A stretch of 64,000 nt of DNA from Sphingobium soli. GTDB lineage: Bacteria; Pseudomonadota; Alphaproteobacteria; Sphingomonadales; Sphingomonadaceae. The notes under the pieces were generated by a model. The model saw only the letters and a program-made list of their open reading frames with translations, was not told the origin of the DNA and ran no database searches. This document shows positions 44,138-52,125 of this stretch, piece after piece. Location of the stretch: the NCBI RefSeq assembly GCF_020782245.1, contig NZ_JAJGNP010000013.1, positions 54,809-118,808 of the forward strand, given 5' to 3'. Numbering within the stretch: position 1 is the stretch's first letter; every line of letters begins with the position of its first letter. Both the position numbers and the translations under genes were made by a program.

Positions 44138-46446
44138 CCAAGCTTCAAAACGCCATCGTCGGCGGCGTGCGCGCCGTGATCGGCCATGTGCCCGCAAGCT
44201 GGCTGCCGGGGGGCACGCCGGATCCGCTGATCGACAAGCGGGTGGCGCTTGGCGGGCAGCAGTCGCGCGTTGACGGACCCGACAAGGTGCGCGGCGCTGC
44301 TCGGTTTGCCGCCGAAGTACCAATGGAAAATCTGCTTTACGCCGCCTTTGTTCATTCCACGATCGCGCGCGGCCGCATTGCTGATTTGGATGTGTCCGCA
44401 GCCGAGGCGGCGCCGGGCGTCGCGCTGGTAATGACCCATCGCAACGCGCCTAAAATGGCGGTCCCGCCGCCAATCGGCATGACGAACCTGAAGGCCGCGG
44501 GCAATCACACATTGCCGATCATGCAGGATGCCGAAATACGCTGGAATGGCCAGGTCGTGGCGGTGGTTCTGGCCGGAACCCGTGAACAGGCCGACCATGC
44601 GGCGACACTGATCCGCGTGGGTTACGACACCGCGCCGGCGCGCACACGGTTCGAGGAAGGCAAGGCCAGCGCCTATACGCCGGAATCGATGCTTGTCGAA
44701 AAGAACAGGCTCGACAAGGGCAACGCCGCCAAGAAGCTTGCGGAAGCGGCGTTCAAGATCGACGCCGTCTACACGACGCCATGGGAAAACCATAATCCGA
44801 TCGAGCCGCACGCCACCACGATCGTCTGGCAAGACGGCAAGCTGATCGTTCACGACGCGACCCAGATGATCCACGGCACTGCCGGTTCGCTCGCGAAGAT
44901 ATTCGGACTGAAGGAAGGCGATGTTCGGGTCAGCTCGCCCTATGTGGGCGGCGGCTTTGGCGCCAAGGGCCTGTGGGACCACCAGATTCTCGGCGTGGCT
45001 GCTGCGAAGCTCGCCGATCGTCCCGTGCGCGTCGCTCTCACGCGCGCCAATATGCAAAGGTTGATCGGCGGGCGAACGCAGACGGAGCAGCGGGTGGCGC
45101 TGGCTGCGGATGCGGACGGCAAGCTCAAGGCGCTGCTGCACCATGGCTATGGCGTCAAACCGCTGCACAGCATCTGCGATGAAGGGTTCACCCTTACCGG
45201 GCGATCCCTCTACGCTTGCGAAAGCTTCGACATCGTCCAGCATTATGTCGATCTTGATCTGCTGGCGAACAGCTTCATGCGCGGGCCGGGAGAGACGCCG
45301 GGCACATTCGCAATTGAATGCGCGATGGACGAGTTGGCGCATGCTATCGGCATGGACCCAATCGAACTGCGCCGCCGCAACGTTGCGACCCGCGATCCGG
45401 TCAGTGGCGCGCCGCACTCGCAAAGCGCGATGATGGAGGCCTATGATATGGGCGCCGCGCGCTTCGGCTGGCACCGGCGCATAGCCCAGCCGGGAATGCG
45501 GCGCGAGGGTGAGTGGCTGATCGGCATGGGCTGCGCCAGCGGCACCTTTCCGTTCATGCGGATGCCCGGCACCTCGGTGCGGATCACCATCGACACCAGC
45601 GGGGACGCTTATGTCGCCAGCGCCGCGCATGAAATGGGCATGGGCACGGCGACGGTGCAACGTCAGCACGCTGCCGATCGCCTTGGCCTTCCGCTTGATC
45701 GTGTCACGGTGACGATCGGGGACTCAAGCCTCCCCTTCGCCAGCTTTGCCGGCGGATCGTCGCAGACTGCATCGCTGGCCGCCGCGATCAGCGCGGCGAG
45801 CGGGAAGCTTGTCGCCGAATTGCTGCGGCTCGCGGGCAACGACACGCCGCTGGCCGGCCTCAAGCCCGCTGAGGCCGAGTTCGCCGACGGGGGCTTGCGC
45901 AGTGTTGAGGATCCCTCCCGCAGTGAGAGCTTCGCTTCCATCCTCCGCCGGTCGGGGCGGGAGGAACTAAGCGTCGTGGGCGAAAGCGGAGCGCCGCTTG
46001 AGATCATGAAATATGCGATGCACAGCACCTCGGCGAATTTCTGCGAATTGCGCGTCAGCGACGTGACCGGAGAAATTCGCGTGGACCGGCTCGTGGGTGC
46101 CTTCGACTGCGGCCACATTCTCAATGCCAAGACGGCGACCAGCCAGTTTAAAGGCGGCATGGTCATGGGTCTTGGCATGGCCCTCACCGAGGAAACGCTG
46201 CTCGACGAACGCACCGGCCGCATCATGAGCACATCCTTGGCTGACTATCATGTGCCGGTGCATCTGGACGTGCCCGATATAGATGTCCTGTGGACCGGCA
46301 TCCCCGACCCCCGTACCCCACTCGGCGCGCGCGGCATTGGAGAGATCGGCACCACCGGTGTAGCCGCCGCCATCGCCAACGCGGTGTTCAACGCCACGGG
46401 AAAACGAATCCGCGACCTGCCGCTCACGCTCGACAAGCTGCGCTAA
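44134..46446 (+). CDS. Molybdenum hydroxylase large subunit (PaoC-like aldehyde oxidoreductase)
   Basis: The 770-residue subunit binds the molybdenum cofactor. It has DPLIDKRVALGGQQSRVDGP followed by KVRGAARFAAEV, the cofactor loop YVGGGFGAKGLWDHQ, EMGMGTATVQRQHA, and the catalytic-Glu block GARGIGEIGTTGVAAAIANA. The family oxidises aldehydes to acids. No XdhC/PaoD-type cofactor chaperone is encoded next to it, so maturation must use a gene elsewhere. It is the last gene of the coupled trio. Confidence 0.93.
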   Translation: MTKLQNAIVGGVRAVIGHVPASWLPGGTPDPLIDKRVALGGQQSRVDGPDKVRGAARFAAEVPMENLLYAAFVHSTIARGRIADLDVSAAEAAPGVALVMTHRNAPKMAVPPPIGMTNLKAAGNHTLPIMQDAEIRWNGQVVAVVLAGTREQADHAATLIRVGYDTAPARTRFEEGKASAYTPESMLVEKNRLDKGNAAKKLAEAAFKIDAVYTTPWENHNPIEPHATTIVWQDGKLIVHDATQMIHGTAGSLAKIFGLKEGDVRVSSPYVGGGFGAKGLWDHQILGVAAAKLADRPVRVALTRANMQRLIGGRTQTEQRVALAADADGKLKALLHHGYGVKPLHSICDEGFTLTGRSLYACESFDIVQHYVDLDLLANSFMRGPGETPGTFAIECAMDELAHAIGMDPIELRRRNVATRDPVSGAPHSQSAMMEAYDMGAARFGWHRRIAQPGMRREGEWLIGMGCASGTFPFMRMPGTSVRITIDTSGDAYVASAAHEMGMGTATVQRQHAADRLGLPLDRVTVTIGDSSLPFASFAGGSSQTASLAAAISAASGKLVAELLRLAGNDTPLAGLKPAEAEFADGGLRSVEDPSRSESFASILRRSGREELSVVGESGAPLEIMKYAMHSTSANFCELRVSDVTGEIRVDRLVGAFDCGHILNAKTATSQFKGGMVMGLGMALTEETLLDERTGRIMSTSLADYHVPVHLDVPDIDVLWTGIPDPRTPLGARGIGEIGTTGVAAAIANAVFNATGKRIRDLPLTLDKLR

Positions 46447-46560
46447 CGCGCATTTCGACAGGGACCATTTTGGTCACGCCAACCAGCGGGTGTCCGTTTA
46501 CGCCGAGCCGCAATTACTGGCCCCCATTTAGGTGCTGGCTAATCCGCTTATGATGTTTCA

Positions 46561-46596
46561 GCTGTGACACTTTGCCAGCGGGTAAAGTGTCACAGC
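46561..46596. promoter_or_regulatory. Long dyad: 13-bp perfect inverted repeat extending to a 16-bp stem
   Basis: GCTGTGACACTTT (46561-46573) and AAAGTGTCACAGC (46584-46596) are perfect inverted copies. The centre GCC-AGCG-GGT pairs further (one G-T pair and two G-C pairs), leaving a 4-base loop. An outer pair, TTTCAGC (46557-46563) and GCTGAAA (46613-46619), brackets it. There is no T-run, so an operator is as likely as a terminator for the upstream trio. It lies 67 bases before the next gene. Confidence 0.6.
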
Positions 46597-46662
46597 CGAC
46601 AAAGCGCGACTCGGCTGAAAAACGGGATTCCCATCTGCATAGCTTTGTGCTTGATTCACGAT

Positions 46663-47238
46663 ATGTTTCACGCATCCGTCCCGTCCCGCATGGTGGGCGG
46701 CAGCGACATTTCGCTGTTGCTCGACCAATTGGCTCATTGCTGCTCACGCCCGCGTTATGCCTTCATGCTGCTGACGCTGATCGCCGATGTGGCGCGGCCC
46801 GATGGCAGCGCAGGACCGTTGGTGCGGGTCGAAGACGGCCTCGTGCCTTTGCGCGACTGGTTGTGTGACGCATTGACACCAATGGGCCAGCGTGATCCGC
46901 GCCGGTTGGCATTGATCGAACGCGTGCGGGAAGAGTTGCGGGCCAACGGTCAGATCCTCGGAGACACAGAAGCGGACGCAAAATTGGTTCACGATGAAGT
47001 ACAGGTGCGCGTGCGCGCTTCAGGAAAGACCAATTTGAGTCGGGCAGCATCGGAACTGGTAAAGGCCGGATTGCTCAAGCGACACTATCAGGGCTATCGC
47101 GTGGACCATCTCAATCGCGGCGCCCAGCGTCAGGCGGTCTACACATTGACCGGACGCGCCAGAGCACTGGTCTCCAGCCGGCCTGGCCCACCCAGGACGA
47201 ACGCGCCCGCCCGCCAGGGGGATCTCTTCGCATCCTGA
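46663..47238 (+). CDS. Unrecognised protein, possible winged-helix regulator
   Basis: The predicted soluble protein is about 191 residues. The C-terminal half reads like a winged helix: KTNLSRAASELVKAGLLKRH (helix-turn-helix) followed by YQGYRVDHLNRGAQRQAVYT (wing), then a basic Pro/Arg tail. The N-terminal half (LLDQLAHCCSRPRYAFMLLT, LVPLRDWLCDALTPMGQRDP) matches nothing I can name. ATGs at 46663 and 46690 are both possible and neither has a good ribosome site. An upstream GTG would fall inside the dyad. A regulator acting on that dyad is a reasonable guess. Confidence 0.6.
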   Translation: MFHASVPSRMVGGSDISLLLDQLAHCCSRPRYAFMLLTLIADVARPDGSAGPLVRVEDGLVPLRDWLCDALTPMGQRDPRRLALIERVREELRANGQILGDTEADAKLVHDEVQVRVRASGKTNLSRAASELVKAGLLKRHYQGYRVDHLNRGAQRQAVYTLTGRARALVSSRPGPPRTNAPARQGDLFAS

Positions 47239-47293
47239 CGCGCCGCGGCCAGACGGCGTAACGATATAGGGCGATGTCGAAGTGTTTGCTTTC

Positions 47294-47773
47294 TTACTCC
47301 ATCTCGCCAAGCCCTCTCTGTCGATTGTTCGCCATCGGGATGAACGATACAGGTTTCGTCGTCCCTCCCTGCTCGGATGCCGCCTCGCCTGCTTCGAACA
47401 AATGCACGAGGAAGGCGATCATCGCTTGACGCCCATTCTCGCTCAGTTCGACGATGACGCGGCGATGATCAATCGGGTCGTAGCGTCGCGCAACAAGTCG
47501 GGCCTCCTCCAGCCCCTCGATACGGCGCAGGGTGCTGGTCGCGCTTTCTCCGGATACGGCCATGGTTTCCTTGACGCACATATTGCGTCCTTCCTCGGCG
47601 ACGATGAACAATTCCAGCATGATGTCCCAGGCTGCATCGCGGAACACGTGCTTGGGAAAATGTTGCGAGCAATTGATCCGCGCCTGCTGGGTTTGCCGCG
47701 CCAGCGCCACCAAGGACCGGCTCGGCTTGGTGCCGTTCCCCCGCTTGGCCATGCTGTAATCACGCGAGCCCAT
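47294..47773 (-). CDS. MarR-type winged-helix protein downstream of the secretion operon
   Basis: The 159-residue protein has the pattern of alphaproteobacterial MarR-like regulators. WDIMLELFIVAEEGRNMCVK is followed by ETMAVSGESATSTLRRIEGL (recognition helix) and YDPIDHRRVIVELSENGRQA (wing). AAGGAATTC precedes the ATG. It lies 90 bases downstream of the Mur-ligase fusion on the same strand and has its own promoter-like TTGACA. It may control the adhesin/secretion operon. Confidence 0.85.
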   Translation of the reverse strand: MGSRDYSMAKRGNGTKPSRSLVALARQTQQARINCSQHFPKHVFRDAAWDIMLELFIVAEEGRNMCVKETMAVSGESATSTLRRIEGLEEARLVARRYDPIDHRRVIVELSENGRQAMIAFLVHLFEAGEAASEQGGTTKPVSFIPMANNRQRGLGEME

Positions 47774-47831
47774 GCAGAATTCCTTGCATTATGTTCTCGT
47801 GGAGCAGGGTCGAGCTTGAAGATGAGTAGTT

Positions 47832-47850
47832 AAGAATATGTCAATTCCTT
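47832..47850 (-). promoter_or_regulatory. Possible MarR-gene promoter/operator
   Basis: On the minus strand a perfect TTGACA (47844-47839) sits inside AAGGAATTGACATATTCTT, an imperfect inverted repeat. No good -10 box is seen at the normal spacing. AAGGAATT recurs at the ribosome site of the gene. Inference: an autoregulatory operator overlapping a -35 box. Confidence 0.3.
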
Positions 47851-47863
47851 GAAAAACTTGGTT

Positions 47864-50800
47864 TCATGACGCCAGCAATGCCGGCGAACGCGGCATCGCG
47901 ATGGTATCAGCCTCCGCCTGGATGGCTTGAACAATCTCATGAACGCCGCTACCGTGGGATCCTTTGACAAGCACAATGTCTCCATCGCGGATCAGCTCTG
48001 GCCAGCTGGCGTGCAGCGTCGCGAGATCCGGTGCATGGATGCCACGGTGGCGGGGCGGCAGGTCGGCGCAGAAGCGCGCGTAAAGAGGCCCCACGGCATG
48101 GACGACATCAATGGAAAGGCCCGTGGCGAGCGGAGCCAGATCGGCATGATAGCCCTCCGCCCCCGGGCCCAGTTCCAGCATCTCACCCAATATTGCCACG
48201 CGACGGCCGCCGGCCTGCGCGCCCAGCAATTCCAGCGCGGCGGCCATCGATGCCGGGTTCGCATTATACGCCTCGTCAATCAGCAGGATGCGCTTGCCTT
48301 GAACGCACAGCGCCGCCACGTCTCCGCGGCCGGCGAGCGGCCGGAAATCTTCTAGCGCGCTCATTCCGCGATCGGGTTCGAGCGACAGCGCATGCAGCGT
48401 GGCCAGTACCGCCAGGCTGTTGACCGCCATGTGCCGGCCGGGCGCGGCCAGATGATAGCCCATGCGTCCCGAAGGCGTCTCGGCTTCCAGAAAGTTGCCC
48501 TTACGGCTGATCAGGCGGATGTCGGCTTGGGGGGCCTCACCATAGCTCACTATGCTCAATCCGCGCGCCAGTGCCAGAGCGCGCACCCGCGCCAGTTCCG
48601 CCATGTCGGCATTGAGGATGGCCGTCGCGCCGGCAGCCATCCCTTCAAAAATCGCGCTCTTGCGGCGCGCCACCGTCGCGAGGTCATGATGAAATTCCAG
48701 ATGCGCGGCTGCGATGTTGGTAAAGACGGCGACGTCCGGCCGCGCCAGCGCTGCATTCTGTTTCATGCGCCCGATCGCCAACTCCATGACGACATGCGGC
48801 GTATCCCAGGCGATCGAGGCCAGGTTCCAGCCGATGCCATGTGGCAGGTTGGCGTTAAGCCGGCTTGTACCGACCTTTCCCCATGGCCGCAGAGCCTGCG
48901 CCAGCATCGCGACCATCGTCGTCTTGCCGGCGCTCCCGGTGACGCCGATCAACTTGCCGCGCATCATCGACCGAGCGTAGCGACCTAGAGCCAGCACCGC
49001 GTCGCCATTGTCGCGCACCGACAAAACCGGCAATTCTGCATCGGCAAATGCCTGCGGCGCGCTGGTAATGATGCCCCGAGCTTGTGGTTTTACCCGGTTA
49101 ACCTGGCGCGGTGGGATGCCACGCTCGGCGTCCTCCTCTCCGCGCATCACGACCATATCGCCGTCCTGAAGGCTCGGACGATAGATGCACAAGCCTGTCG
49201 CTCGCCAATCTTCGGGCGGAGACCGAACCCATGTCCCGCCCGTTGCGCGCGCTACATTGTGCGCGGTCCAGCCGATCTCGTTGGCATCTGCCGTGCGCTG
49301 GCGCAGCAGATGCTGGCGATAGGCGACCAGCCCCGACAGATAATGTTCGACATCGTCGATCCGCACGCGAAAGGCGTGATGGCGAATGAAAAAGCTGCCA
49401 ACGATTCGGCGCGGGTTGGCGAAAAACATCGCCAGTTCCGGCCAGAAATGGCCGTTGAGCAGGTAATGGGCGCGCGCGTGTAGCGCCCTGTCGAACCGCT
49501 CGCGATCGAAATCGTCCAGCAGATGGCGATGTTCAGGATCCTGGGCCAACCGATCGATCATCCCCTGCGCCGCCATCATCAATTCCAGCAGCGTCGGGAA
49601 GGTCGTGATCCGATATTCGACAAAATCCAGATAGTCCCGGACATTGTCCAGGCCAAAGCGGAACCATGCTTCTTCGGGGCAATGGCGGGTAAGTTCATTG
49701 GCGCAATAGCCGAGCCAATGATCGTGGGCCGCGGCATGACCGGCCGCGATGAAGTGCCTGACTGCACGGGTCGCCACCGCCAGCCAGCGCGGATCCTTGG
49801 TCAACCCGTAGAGCCGCATCAGCCCGAATGCCGCTTCGCCGTCATAATAGATGATGCGGAAGGGCTGCTTTACGCGCAAGGTTGGATATTGGAGGATATG
49901 GACGAAGCCGCCGCTGGCCGCATCCTGCATATATGCTATTCCTTGCGCCAGCCGATCGAGCAGCGGGCGATATCGGTCGGATGCGAACAACTCGCTATAC
50001 TTCACGAGCGCCAGCACGCAGACCGCATTGCCGCCCAGCTTTATCTCCTCGCCCGCGTCGATCAGAAACGCGGCCGGTGAGCCGTCGGGCAGGGCGACCT
50101 CCCGGATCAGTGCGCGCTCAAGATAGCCCAGTCCGCGCTCGATCGCTGCAAGCACGTCCGGCGCACGCGTCACCTCCCAGCTTTCCAGCATGGCGTAGAG
50201 CGTGCTGGCATGGCGCAGGCTGTTATAGGCGACGATTGGCCTGTCAAAACAGGGATGCCAGCCATAATGGAAGCGCCCATCCTCTCTCACCTGCGACGCC
50301 AGATAGGCGCTGCCGTCGGCGATCATCTGCTGGAGCAGTTCGGGATCCAATTGCTCGACAGTCCGGCGCCCGGCATTGCGTCCCTGCTGCCGGATGGCAT
50401 GAATGACGCCATTTTCTCCTTGGAACAGGCCGGCCGTCGAAAACAGCCATACCGGCGCGTCATCGCTGAAATCGAGCGGGTCGACGCCATGGCGGATCCG
50501 TGCATAGCGCCGGAAATTCGCCTCGTTCAGGGTCGCGGTGGGATGCCCCTTGCCGCCATAGAGCATGGCATTGGCGTTGATCTCCGTCTCCAGGAAGGCG
50601 CGCTCCAGACGTCCGTCCAGTGCGATGCCCAGGCGGAAATAATTGCGCTTCGTCCGCCCAAGGCGCGCGCGCAGGTCGCCCCAGTCGATCTGCTCTACCG
50701 CCCGCACCCAGTCGACGCGCAGCCAGCAGCCTTCAGGCGCCGCCCGCTTCAGCACAGTCTCGGCGGCCGCCCAGCAGCTTTGCGCGTTCGGGCCGGCGAA

Positions 50801-50941
50801 GCGGAGCGTGCGCGCACGCGTTTCGCCGTCGGTGTAGGACAGGAACAGCACGACGCCCGGCGTCCCGTCGATCATGATCGGGTCGATATGCGCCAGCCGA
50901 TCGCCGATTGCCGCCAGCCTGTCCGTCAGCGTCGGCCTCAT
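47864..50941 (-). CDS. Fusion of an (alpha/alpha)-toroid-like region with a MurF-like ligase
   Basis: The 1025-residue protein has no signal peptide. Residues 1-200 are not recognised. About 200-545 read like an (alpha/alpha)6-toroid (six-hairpin glycosidase/epimerase-like): EDGRFHYGWHP, KLGGNAVCVLALVKY, IIYYDGEAAFGLMRLYGLTK. About 555-655 resembles the MurF substrate-binding domain. The ATPase follows with GVTGSAGKTT (666-675), VVMELAIGRM and NIAAAHLEFH. The MurF C-terminal domain has DEAYNANPASMAAALELLGA, LGEMLELG and VLVKGSHGSGVHEIV. All ligase motifs look intact, so it should join an amino acid or peptide to a carboxylate using ATP. It starts in ATGA overlap with the HlyD-like gene, as the last member of the secretion operon. 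A housekeeping MurF role is unlikely in this context; the substrate is unknown. Confidence 0.85.
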   Translation of the reverse strand: MRPTLTDRLAAIGDRLAHIDPIMIDGTPGVVLFLSYTDGETRARTLRFAGPNAQSCWAAAETVLKRAAPEGCWLRVDWVRAVEQIDWGDLRARLGRTKRNYFRLGIALDGRLERAFLETEINANAMLYGGKGHPTATLNEANFRRYARIRHGVDPLDFSDDAPVWLFSTAGLFQGENGVIHAIRQQGRNAGRRTVEQLDPELLQQMIADGSAYLASQVREDGRFHYGWHPCFDRPIVAYNSLRHASTLYAMLESWEVTRAPDVLAAIERGLGYLERALIREVALPDGSPAAFLIDAGEEIKLGGNAVCVLALVKYSELFASDRYRPLLDRLAQGIAYMQDAASGGFVHILQYPTLRVKQPFRIIYYDGEAAFGLMRLYGLTKDPRWLAVATRAVRHFIAAGHAAAHDHWLGYCANELTRHCPEEAWFRFGLDNVRDYLDFVEYRITTFPTLLELMMAAQGMIDRLAQDPEHRHLLDDFDRERFDRALHARAHYLLNGHFWPELAMFFANPRRIVGSFFIRHHAFRVRIDDVEHYLSGLVAYRQHLLRQRTADANEIGWTAHNVARATGGTWVRSPPEDWRATGLCIYRPSLQDGDMVVMRGEEDAERGIPPRQVNRVKPQARGIITSAPQAFADAELPVLSVRDNGDAVLALGRYARSMMRGKLIGVTGSAGKTTMVAMLAQALRPWGKVGTSRLNANLPHGIGWNLASIAWDTPHVVMELAIGRMKQNAALARPDVAVFTNIAAAHLEFHHDLATVARRKSAIFEGMAAGATAILNADMAELARVRALALARGLSIVSYGEAPQADIRLISRKGNFLEAETPSGRMGYHLAAPGRHMAVNSLAVLATLHALSLEPDRGMSALEDFRPLAGRGDVAALCVQGKRILLIDEAYNANPASMAAALELLGAQAGGRRVAILGEMLELGPGAEGYHADLAPLATGLSIDVVHAVGPLYARFCADLPPRHRGIHAPDLATLHASWPELIRDGDIVLVKGSHGSGVHEIVQAIQAEADTIAMPRSPALLAS

Positions 50942-52125
50942 CGCTCGCGCAGCCCTTCGCGCGCCCGGTTGAGCGGCTTCATCAGATATTGCATCACGGT
51001 CTTGCTGCCAGTGTGGATGTCGACAGTCGCGATCATGCCCGGCACGATCGGGAAGCGCTTGCCCGCCTTGTTGACAAGCGCGACGGAATTGGTCCGCACG
51101 AATACGCGATAATAATATATGTCTGGATTGACCTCGTCCCGTATCGTGTCGGGCGAAATGCTCGAAACGACGCCATTCAGCCCGCCATAGATGGAATAGT
51201 CATAGGCGGTGATCTTGACCGTCGCGCGCTGGTTCGGGTGGATGAACGCGATATCGCGCGGCGAAATGCGCGCTTCGATCAACAATTGGTCGTCCAGCGG
51301 CACGATCTGCATGATTTCGCCGTTGGGCGCGATCACGCCGCCGATGGTCGATACCTCGATGCTCTTCACGACTCCGCGCACGGGCGATCGGATGGTCAAC
51401 CGCTCCAACGTGTCGGACCGACCACGCACCACCGGCCCGAGCGCTTCCACTTCTTCGCTGACCTTGGCAAGTTCCTGCTGCGCCTCGACCAGATATTGCG
51501 ATCGAAGGTCCGCCTTCTTGAGCGCCAGCTCGGCGCGCTGACGCTTCAACCGCAGCACCTCGACATTGCTGGCCGCCCCCACCTCGATCAGGGATTCACC
51601 GATCTTGACCTCTTTGCTGATGAGGGCGAGCGATTCGTCGATTAGTCGTTCGGAACTGGCAAGGCTGCTGCGCCGGTCATGATACAACCGGCTTTCCGCC
51701 GATTTGAGGTCCGGATAGTCATCGAGTTCGGCTGGAAAGTCGATCGCCGAACCTGTCACCTCCGCCCGCAGCCGCGCCGCGCTGGCAAGCGCTGCGCGAT
51801 ATTTCGCGGCGCTTTCCTCCACTGTCGATCCCGCCTGGGTCGGATCGAGCTGCGCCACGATCTGGCCAGGGTGCACGATATCGTCCTGCCGGACCATTAG
51901 TTTGGCCAATATCCCGCCTTCCAGCGACTGGATCACCTGTTCGCGGCTGGTGGGCACAACCCGGCCGCTGCCACTGGCCACCTCGTCCAGCCGGGCGAAC
52001 CAGGCCCAGCAAAAGGCGACGAGGAACAGCGCCGCGAGCAGCCAGACCAGCCGCCGCGCACTCCTGATGCGGCCACGCCCTTCATCGTCGAACTGCCAGT
52101 CATCGTCCATCACCGTGCTGGTCAT
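50938..52125 (-). CDS. HlyD/LapC-type membrane-fusion adaptor of type I secretion
   Basis: The 395-residue protein links the inner-membrane exporter to the TolC-like channel. A short cytoplasmic N-terminus precedes a transmembrane helix (LVWLLAALFLVAFCWAWFAR). Next come a biotinyl-lipoyl half (SLEGGILAKLMVRQDDIVHP), a long coiled-coil hairpin (about residues 95-250, LKRQRAELALKKADLRSQ), the second lipoyl half (LTIRSPVRGVVKSIEV) and a beta-barrel. ATG 52125 overlaps the ABC gene stop by four bases. A longer upstream frame has no homology. Confidence 0.94.
   Translation of the reverse strand: MTSTVMDDDWQFDDEGRGRIRSARRLVWLLAALFLVAFCWAWFARLDEVASGSGRVVPTSREQVIQSLEGGILAKLMVRQDDIVHPGQIVAQLDPTQAGSTVEESAAKYRAALASAARLRAEVTGSAIDFPAELDDYPDLKSAESRLYHDRRSSLASSERLIDESLALISKEVKIGESLIEVGAASNVEVLRLKRQRAELALKKADLRSQYLVEAQQELAKVSEEVEALGPVVRGRSDTLERLTIRSPVRGVVKSIEVSTIGGVIAPNGEIMQIVPLDDQLLIEARISPRDIAFIHPNQRATVKITAYDYSIYGGLNGVVSSISPDTIRDEVNPDIYYYRVFVRTNSVALVNKAGKRFPIVPGMIATVDIHTGSKTVMQYLMKPLNRAREGLRER

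Noticed and set aside
46447..46560. Sequence after the PaoC-like gene that recalls ends of IS21-like elements
   Set aside because: No transposase frame, no matching terminal repeat and no target duplication could be found, so it is not called a mobile element.
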